From Gp6-AA40 sp035496255 (GTDB lineage Bacteria; Acidobacteriota; Vicinamibacteria; Vicinamibacterales; UBA2999): a stretch of DNA of 64,000 bases. Made by a program: the position numbers and the translations under genes. Shown here in pieces: positions 58,941 to 64,000 of the stretch (its first letter is position 1; the number at the start of each line of letters is the position of its first letter). The stretch covers positions 88,150 through 152,149 of the forward strand of contig DATJEU010000014.1 of NCBI GenBank assembly GCA_035496255.1, read 5' to 3'. The notes under the pieces are model-generated. The model was not told the DNA's origin, did not search any database, and saw only the letters and a program-made list of their open reading frames with translations.

Positions 58941-59927
58941 CTACTTTGCTGCTGCGGCGGGCGCCGGGGCCGCGCTGGCCTGCTGCCCGCCGGTGCCGCC
59001 GCTGCCGAGCGACTTCACGTACTCGATCAGGCTGAGCACGCCTTCTTCGTTCACGAGTCCCTGGAACGTCGGCATGATCGGCTGATATCCGTTCACCAGC
59101 TTCGCCTGCGGCGTCAGGATCGATTCACGCACGTACGTCTCGTCTGCCTTCACCGCCTGTCCGGTTGACAGCTTCACCGTCGACCCGAACACGCCGAGCA
59201 GCGACGGGCCGCGCCCGGTGCCGTCATTGACGTGGCAGGTGCTGCACGCCATCTGCTGAAAGAGTTGCTCGCCGCGTGCGGACATCGAACCGGTGAGACC
59301 ACCGCCCGAGAGCCACGCCTGGTAGTCCTTCTCCTCCATGACGTAGACGGTGCCGATCATGCCGGAATGCCGCGTGCCGCAGTATTCGGCGCAGAACAGA
59401 TGGTATTCGCCGGTCTTCGTGGCCGTGAACCAGATCGAGCTGTAGCGTCCGGGAATCGCGTCGGCCTTGACGCGGAACGCCGGGATGAAGAGGTCGTGCA
59501 GCACGTCTTCCGACGTGAACGTCACCTTGACCGGCCGCCCGACGGGAATGTGCAACTGATTGATTTCGCGTTGCCCGTCAACGTGCTGGAAGCGCCACAT
59601 CCAGCGCTTGCCGGTGGAGTAGACCTCCAGCGTCTGATCCGGCGGCCGCACGATGTGGAAGAAGACCGCGGTCGCCCACACGAAGATCCCCATCGCGACG
59701 AAGAACGGCACCAGCGACCAGCCGATTTCGAGCGGAATGGAGCCGGTGATCGGGGCGCCCACCTTGAGACCGGTGTCGTCCCGGTACTTGATCGCGAAAT
59801 ACAGCACCAGTACGACGACGAGAATCGCGAAGAACGCGGTGACGCCGAGGAGGAAGAAGTAGAGCGCGTCTACTTCCGGTGCCAGCGTCGACGCGGCGGG
59901 GGGGAACAGCGGGATTCCAGACAGCAT
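58941..59927 (-). CDS. ctaC: Cytochrome c oxidase subunit II fused to cytochrome c (caa3)
   Basis: 328 residues. Two N-terminal TM helices (FFLLGVTAFFAILVVVLVLYF; VPFFVAMGIFVWATAVFF), a cupredoxin domain with the CuA site (FCAEYCGTRHSGM) and a C-terminal cytochrome c domain with CSTCH and a later Met ligand (PIMPTFQG). The fusion defines a caa3-type oxidase. It passes electrons from cytochrome c or directly from ACIII into subunit I. A short Ala/Pro/Gly-rich tail ends the protein. Confidence 0.95.
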   Translation of the reverse strand: MLSGIPLFPPAASTLAPEVDALYFFLLGVTAFFAILVVVLVLYFAIKYRDDTGLKVGAPITGSIPLEIGWSLVPFFVAMGIFVWATAVFFHIVRPPDQTLEVYSTGKRWMWRFQHVDGQREINQLHIPVGRPVKVTFTSEDVLHDLFIPAFRVKADAIPGRYSSIWFTATKTGEYHLFCAEYCGTRHSGMIGTVYVMEEKDYQAWLSGGGLTGSMSARGEQLFQQMACSTCHVNDGTGRGPSLLGVFGSTVKLSTGQAVKADETYVRESILTPQAKLVNGYQPIMPTFQGLVNEEGVLSLIEYVKSLGSGGTGGQQASAAPAPAAAAK

Positions 59928-59940
59928 AGATATCAGGGGC

Positions 59941-60834
59941 TCAGGGATGGCCGGCGGCGCGTTTCTCGCGCCGGCGGGAGATCACGATGAAGCCGACCAT
60001 CGACGCGACGGTCAGCACACCGGCCGCCCGAACCATGTTCATGATCATGACGCCGTAGCGTCCACTCTCCGGGTCGTAGTGGTAGCAATAGAGCAACAGC
60101 TCGTCGATCGGATTCCCGATGTGGCCGTTCCCTGCTTCCACCAATGCCAGTCGCATCTCCTTCGGCGAGTACTCCACGCCGTAGAAGTAGCGCGACAGCT
60201 TGCCTTCCGGCGTCGTCACCAGAACGCCGCTGACGTGGGCGAACTGCTGCGACTGCGCATCCCACCGGTACGAGAACCCGGCGGCGTCGGTCACGCGCCT
60301 GATATTCGCCTCTTGTCCGGTCAGGAAGTGCCAGCCGCCGGAGGTCTGTTCCGACGCCCAGTACTTCAGATGCAGCCGCTTCTTCTCCGCCGCGGCGGCC
60401 GGCGTGTCACGCGGGTCGAAGCTGACCAACACCACGTCGAAGTCCTGTCCGGCGGTGAAGGTCATCGCCCGGATCGCGCTCGAGATGCCGTTCATCACCT
60501 GCGTGCACAGCATCGGGCACTGGTAGTAGACGAACGCCAGAATCACCGGCCGCTGCTGGTTGAAGTAGCGCCCCAATTCGACCTCGCGGTCGTACTCGTC
60601 GCGAAACTTCGTGTCCAGCGGCAGCATGGTGTTCAGTTGCTGCTTGAACGACACTTCCTTCAACTGGTCCGGCTTCAACGACGAGGGCCGGGACTGCTCG
60701 GGCATGGTGCCGTTGAAGAAGTTCGGACCACTCTGCGCGTCCGCGGATGCAGCGTGCAAAATGCACAATGCAGACACGACGAGCGCCACGAACCAGCTCG
60801 AATGCTTCTGCATTCTGAATTCTGAAATCTGCAT
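59941..60834 (-). CDS. SCO1/SenC-family copper chaperone with C-terminal membrane helix
   Basis: 297 residues. A signal sequence or N-terminal anchor is followed by a thioredoxin-like SCO domain with CPMLC (C-x3-C copper site, YYQCPMLCTQ) and the later copper His (QQFAHVSGVLV). A C-terminal TM helix (AAGVLTVASMVGFIVISRRR) is unusual for SCO but common in ACIII-linked versions. It delivers copper to the CuA site of subunit II, encoded next. The N-terminal codons (MQISEFRMQ) and the signal core (LCILHAA) come from short AT-rich repeats, so the start is somewhat uncertain (ATG 60813 is an alternative). Confidence 0.9.
   Translation of the reverse strand: MQISEFRMQKHSSWFVALVVSALCILHAASADAQSGPNFFNGTMPEQSRPSSLKPDQLKEVSFKQQLNTMLPLDTKFRDEYDREVELGRYFNQQRPVILAFVYYQCPMLCTQVMNGISSAIRAMTFTAGQDFDVVLVSFDPRDTPAAAAEKKRLHLKYWASEQTSGGWHFLTGQEANIRRVTDAAGFSYRWDAQSQQFAHVSGVLVTTPEGKLSRYFYGVEYSPKEMRLALVEAGNGHIGNPIDELLLYCYHYDPESGRYGVMIMNMVRAAGVLTVASMVGFIVISRRREKRAAGHP
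60749..60834 (-). repeat. Short AT-rich repeat units within SCO signal sequence
   Basis: On the minus strand, CAGAATTCAGAATGCAGAA near the start codon and TCTGCATTGTGCATTTTGCA about 60 bases later are built from the same small words, in opposite orientation. Composition is far more AT-rich than the flanks. Confidence 0.5.
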
Positions 60835-60846
60835 TGCCTTGTCCCT

Positions 60847-61377
60847 TTACTGCCTTCGCCGCTCCATCACGCGACCCGAACTCGCATCCGACGGCATCAG
60901 ACCGGGCGTCTCCTCGGGCGCGCCCGGCTCGGCGGGACGCGACTGGAACACCCCGCGCTCGAGCGCCAGCTTCATCGCCTGCTCGATCGGAATGTGCACG
61001 ACGCCGGCGTCCTTGTTGATCCAGCCGTAGCTTTCGAGCTGTTCCTGTTCGCCCACGCGGAACTGGTAATACTCGGTCCGCGGAAACTGCTGCAGTCTCG
61101 GCTCCGGCGGCAGGCGCGACTGGGTCGTCGAGGCGAGCGGGTAACGCTCCTCGCCGGTCTTCTTCGCCTGCTCAATCTGCATCCGGTACATGAGACCAAG
61201 ACCAACGTGAACGACGAGAGCCGTGATCGCCAGCCAGATACCGAACTTGATGATCTGCCAGACGTTCGCGTCGGTATGTTCGTAGGCCGCGCCCTCGGGC
61301 GTGGACATGTACTGCTCGTCGGCCGCGGTGATCGGCTCGAGCGGCTCCGACGATCCGAAACTGTGACCGTGAGCCAT
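60847..61377 (-). CDS. Small ACIII-associated membrane protein
   Basis: 176 residues from ATG 61377, which overlaps the ActF stop by one base. One TM helix (IIKFGIWLAITALVVHVGLGLMY) is followed by a periplasmic domain ending in ESYGWINKDAGVVHIPIEQAMKLALERGV. The WI...GvV.IPI..AM pattern recurs in proteins encoded in ACIII/caa3 clusters. It may correspond to ActG or an accessory link between complex and oxidase; I cannot tell which. The last residues are Arg-rich. The SCO gene follows 12 bases later. Confidence 0.7.
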   Translation of the reverse strand: MAHGHSFGSSEPLEPITAADEQYMSTPEGAAYEHTDANVWQIIKFGIWLAITALVVHVGLGLMYRMQIEQAKKTGEERYPLASTTQSRLPPEPRLQQFPRTEYYQFRVGEQEQLESYGWINKDAGVVHIPIEQAMKLALERGVFQSRPAEPGAPEETPGLMPSDASSGRVMERRRQ

Positions 61378-62606
61378 CAGTGGCCTCCGCTGCCCTGCTG
61401 CAGCGATTCGTAGAGGTAGGGATCGCCGATCGCCAGCAGCGGCCGGTTCGCGAGCTGGGTGAAGAACATCCACATCCACAGGCCGCCGATGGCGAGCGGG
61501 GCCGCCAGATCGAGCCAGTGGATGAAGAAGTGGCTCTGCGCCTCGCCGCCGAGCATCGCCAGGTTCGGGCCCGTCGACGAGAACTCCGGCGAGACGAGCA
61601 TCACGATGTCCGCCCAGCGCACGAACAGAATCCACGCGGCCAGCCACAGTACGCGCTGCGGCCGGCGCTTCAGATCGCGATTGAGCAGGAACAGGAACGG
61701 CACCGCGAAATGGAACACGACGAGAAACAACGCGAGGAACTGCCAGCCATGATGAATGCGGGTCACCATGTACGGGACTTCTTCGACTTCGTTTGCCGCG
61801 TACGTCAGCAGATACTGCGAGAAGTTGAAATACGCGTAGAGCATGACGAAGGCGAGCGCCAGCTTGCCGAGGTCATGGAAATGGTGCGGTTTCAGAAACC
61901 CGAGAAACGGTTCGCGCCTCACCAGGAATGCGGAGATCAGAATGGTGAACGCCAGCGCCGACAGCCCTTGCCCGCCCATCGTCAGGAACCCGAAGATGGT
62001 CGAGTACCAGTGCGCGTTGAGCACCATGATCCAGTCGATGCCGGCGAACATCACGCCGATGCCGTAGGCGACCAGTCCGGCGCCACTCAGCCGCTGCAGT
62101 TTCAGGTTCACCGAGACGTCGCCCGAGTCCTGTCGCAGTGACAGGTTGTTGAGCACGTTCGCGAACCAGATCCAGACCGCGAAGTAGATGACGTACCGCG
62201 CGACGAAGAACCCGGTATTCAGGTAGAGCTCACGATGGTGAAGGATCTCGTCCTTCGCGGCGAAATCACCGTTCGCCCACGGATACAACGTGTGCGTCCC
62301 GAGCAGAATGGGTATGCCGAGAATGGCGAGCAGTGGCAGCACGCGGCTGGCGGCCTCGAACACGCGCCGGAACACGCCCCACTGTCCGCCGGTCAGGTGC
62401 TGGACCATCACCGCTGCCAGCGACCCCAGGGAGATGCCGAGAAACAGCCAGAATGAGATCAGCCACGCGCGGAAGAAGTGCTCGCGATCCAGGAAGAACC
62501 CGAGCGCGCACAGCGCCAGGCCAACCAGCCCGATGATCAACGCGCGCGATTTGCGGGCGTCGATCTCGGCGACCGGTGGCGTGAACGTCATGATTTCAGT
62601 CGCCAC
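61377..62606 (-). CDS. actF: ACIII quinol:cytochrome c oxidoreductase membrane subunit ActF
   Basis: 409 residues with about ten TM helices. Recognisable segments: WLISFWLFLGISLGSLAAVMVQHLTGG, HHRELYLNTGFFVARYVIYFAVWIWF, GIDWIMVLNAHWYSTIFGFL and the YFNFSQYLLTYAANEVEEVPYM region. This is the NrfD-like second membrane subunit of alternative complex III, which oxidises quinol and passes electrons to cytochrome c or directly to the oxidase. It lies directly after ActE (one-base gap). Confidence 0.9.
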   Translation of the reverse strand: MATEIMTFTPPVAEIDARKSRALIIGLVGLALCALGFFLDREHFFRAWLISFWLFLGISLGSLAAVMVQHLTGGQWGVFRRVFEAASRVLPLLAILGIPILLGTHTLYPWANGDFAAKDEILHHRELYLNTGFFVARYVIYFAVWIWFANVLNNLSLRQDSGDVSVNLKLQRLSGAGLVAYGIGVMFAGIDWIMVLNAHWYSTIFGFLTMGGQGLSALAFTILISAFLVRREPFLGFLKPHHFHDLGKLALAFVMLYAYFNFSQYLLTYAANEVEEVPYMVTRIHHGWQFLALFLVVFHFAVPFLFLLNRDLKRRPQRVLWLAAWILFVRWADIVMLVSPEFSSTGPNLAMLGGEAQSHFFIHWLDLAAPLAIGGLWMWMFFTQLANRPLLAIGDPYLYESLQQGSGGH

Positions 62607-63272
62607 CTATTTCGCCTCCTGCTGCCCTGGCGCCGCTCCGGGCGGCGCGGCCGGTGGCGGCGGCTGGGGATTGCGATCCAGATCCGCTCGATGCTCTTCC
62701 GGCACATCGTCCATCGACGCACGCTGGCTGAACTGCAGTGCGCGGATGTAGGCGGCAATCGCCCAGCGATCCGCCACCGGCACCTGCGCCGAGTAGTCCT
62801 GCATGGCCCCGAAGCCGTGCGTCATCACGTCGAAGAAGTAACCGACCGGAGCGTTGCGCAACCGGTCTTCCATGTACGAGGGCGGATGGCGGAACCCGCG
62901 CTGCACGATCATGCCGTTGCCCTCACCCGTGCGGCCATGGCAGGGAGAGCAGAACACGTTGAAGCGTTCCTGGCCTCGCGCAAGGACCGCCGCCGTCACC
63001 GGCATCGGGAAGGTGTCTGCAGGCTTGCCGTCGACGATCCCTTCATAGAGGTGCCGGTCCTCTTTCAGTTGCCCGCGCGCGACAGTGTTGGCGACGAGGG
63101 TGCGCGCCGAGTGCCCGTCCGTGAAGAACGTGCTCGCCTCGAGCGGCTCGTAACGCGGCGCGTCGTGCATGTCCTGACGGCAGGCTCCAGCCACCGCCGC
63201 GACGACGACGAGCGCGGCGATACGCGCCAGATAACTCCCAACTCCCAACTGCCCTGACGATCCAACTCCCAT
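62607..63272 (-). CDS. actE: ACIII monoheme cytochrome c lipoprotein ActE
   Basis: 221 residues from ATG 63272. A hydrophobic lead (IAALVVVAAVAGAC) ends in a lipobox Cys, so it is a lipoprotein. It carries one heme motif, FNVFCSPCHGRTGEGNGM, and a Pro/Gln-rich C-terminal tail. ActE is the electron exit of ACIII. The frame is open to a TTG at 63350, but the region before ATG 63272 is made of short GGGAGTTGGGAG-type repeats, which also supply the first ten codons. The N-terminus is therefore unusual and the start less certain than the rest. Confidence 0.88.
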   Translation of the reverse strand: MGVGSSGQLGVGSYLARIAALVVVAAVAGACRQDMHDAPRYEPLEASTFFTDGHSARTLVANTVARGQLKEDRHLYEGIVDGKPADTFPMPVTAAVLARGQERFNVFCSPCHGRTGEGNGMIVQRGFRHPPSYMEDRLRNAPVGYFFDVMTHGFGAMQDYSAQVPVADRWAIAAYIRALQFSQRASMDDVPEEHRADLDRNPQPPPPAAPPGAAPGQQEAK

Positions 63273-63320
63273 ACGCTCCGCATCGGGAGTTGGGAGCTGG
63301 TCCAGCGATAGCCGTTGGGA
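63233..63320. repeat. GGGAGTTGGGAG-type repeat cluster
   Basis: AACTCCC units occur at 63233-63253 and 63262-63271, and the inverse GGGAGTTGGGAGCTGG at 63285-63300, with a degenerate unit near 63313. The two orientations can form an imperfect hairpin. The cluster spans the 5' end of actE. Confidence 0.6.
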
Positions 63321-63339
63321 ATTGACTCGCGTCAACAGG

Positions 63340-63891
63340 CTACGGAGCAACTTCGGACACTCCTACTGGATGAAGCCCTTCGAGGAATTTCCAGGTCTCG
63401 TCGCGGTTGAATCGCGGGTCCGTGGCCTCGATACACAGGAAGAACCGATCGGTCGACGCGCGCGAGAACGCCGGGACGTTGAAGACCGGGTGATACGGCT
63501 GTGGCAGCTTGTTCAGCGCCCACATGCCGAGGAAGCAGGCCAGCGCCGATCCGAGCACCGTCGTTTCGAACGTGACGGGAATGAACTGCGGCCAACTGTG
63601 GAGCGGGCGACCGCCGATATTGAGGGGATACGCGATCGCCGCGCAGTAGTACTCCAGGCTGTAACCGCCGATGCCGCCCAGCAATCCGCCGAGGAAGACG
63701 AGCTTCGGCAGACGGGTGCGGGGCAGACCGAGGGCTTCGCTCAACTCCTCGATCGGAATCGGCGAATACGCGTCGGTGTTCCGGTAGCCGGCGAGGCGCG
63801 TCTTCTCCGCCGCCGCGACGAGCGCGTCGGGCGTTTCGAATTCGGCCATCAGGCCGTGGAGCGCCGGTGCGGTCGATTCCTCGTGCGACAT
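63340..63891 (-). CDS. actD: ACIII membrane subunit ActD (DUF3341)
   Basis: 183 residues. The N-terminal DUF3341 domain reads LMAEFETPDALVAAAEKTRLAGYRNTDAYSPIPIEELSEAL, followed by two TM helices (LVFLGGLLGGIGGYSLEYYCA; FETTVLGSALACFLGMWALNKL) and a soluble C-terminus with DRFFLCIEATDPRFN. This is the peripheral/membrane subunit D of alternative complex III. It starts four bases after ActC ends. Confidence 0.93.
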   Translation of the reverse strand: MSHEESTAPALHGLMAEFETPDALVAAAEKTRLAGYRNTDAYSPIPIEELSEALGLPRTRLPKLVFLGGLLGGIGGYSLEYYCAAIAYPLNIGGRPLHSWPQFIPVTFETTVLGSALACFLGMWALNKLPQPYHPVFNVPAFSRASTDRFFLCIEATDPRFNRDETWKFLEGLHPVGVSEVAP

Positions 63892-63895
63892 GACG

Positions 63896-64000
63896 TTACC
63901 CGTGATGCTCCGCTTTCAGCTTCGCCTGCGGCACCATCGTCCGCACTTCGAAGATCGCAATGGCCGGCAGGAAGCGGACGAACAGGAAGAACAGCGCCAG
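63896..64000 (-). CDS. actC: ACIII NrfD-like subunit ActC, C-terminal end
   Basis: Only the last 34 residues and stop are inside the window: LALFFLFVRFLPAIAIFEV then RTMVPQAKLKAEHHG. The RFLPxIAixEV ending is typical of the NrfD/PsrC-like quinol-binding subunit ActC. ActA, ActB and the rest of ActC should lie to the right of the window. Confidence 0.85.
   Translation of the reverse strand: MALFFLFVRFLPAIAIFEVRTMVPQAKLKAEHHG

Overview
The window is high-GC, densely coded bacterial DNA. It fits an uncultivated or soil Acidobacteriota of the Vicinamibacteria type. The pointers are a TIGR03435 'soil-associated' protein, two secreted M61 peptidases, a DUF1592/DUF1552 pair followed by an ankyrin protein, a PEGA-domain pseudokinase, a DUF5916 protein, and an alternative complex III (ACIII) cluster joined to a caa3 oxidase. 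The taxonomic call is inference. I see no prophage, insertion sequence, CRISPR array or rRNA. After annotation no gap exceeds 300 bases.

Layout. 0-4 kb: end of an amino-acid permease, argininosuccinate lyase, M61 peptidase. 4-11 kb: histidine kinase, sigma-54 activator, then mprF-virJ (lysyl-phosphatidylglycerol synthesis and hydrolysis) behind a likely sigma-54 promoter with an upstream palindrome. 11-16 kb: second M61 peptidase, 2H phosphoesterase, ferrochelatase, tRNA-Ser. 16.4-25 kb: DegT aminotransferase, DedA-like and B12 radical SAM genes, FG-GAP, TonB and PEGA-pseudokinase genes, gltX. 25-27.6 kb: KGG stress protein with a textbook sigma-54 promoter, then an MBL-fold protein with an ECF sigma/anti-sigma pair.

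27.7-33.9 kb holds the most interesting content, a complete-looking lasso-peptide operon on the minus strand. Its order is B2 protease, HPr-kinase-like kinase, B1 (PqqD/RRE), lasso cyclase, a 58-residue precursor, a JmjC/cupin oxygenase, a nucleotidyltransferase and a possible small membrane protein. The precursor carries an exact YxxPxLxxxGxxxxxT leader motif. Its predicted core starts with Gly1, has Asp9 for a 9-residue ring, and ends in Ser20, which suits the kinase. No exporter gene is present.

34-44 kb: a GT-C glycosyltransferase with TPRs, VOC and glycolipid-binding proteins, tRNA-Gln, a TetR/cupin pair around a perfect palindrome, a pseudouridine synthase, the TIGR03435 protein, PilT-like ATPase, DoxX-like and YCII proteins and an MFS transporter. 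44-50 kb: DUF1592-DUF1552-ankyrin operon. 50-56 kb: diheme cytochrome c, FmdB-like protein, a zinc alcohol dehydrogenase, a DUF5916 protein and a phospholipase-D-type cardiolipin synthase. 56.2-64 kb (minus strand): the downstream part of an ACIII operon (ActC end, D, E, F and a small subunit), then SCO and caa3 oxidase subunits II, I, III and IV. Together these form a quinol-to-oxygen respiratory module.

All calls rest on reading the sequence and on remembered family motifs. No database search was run.
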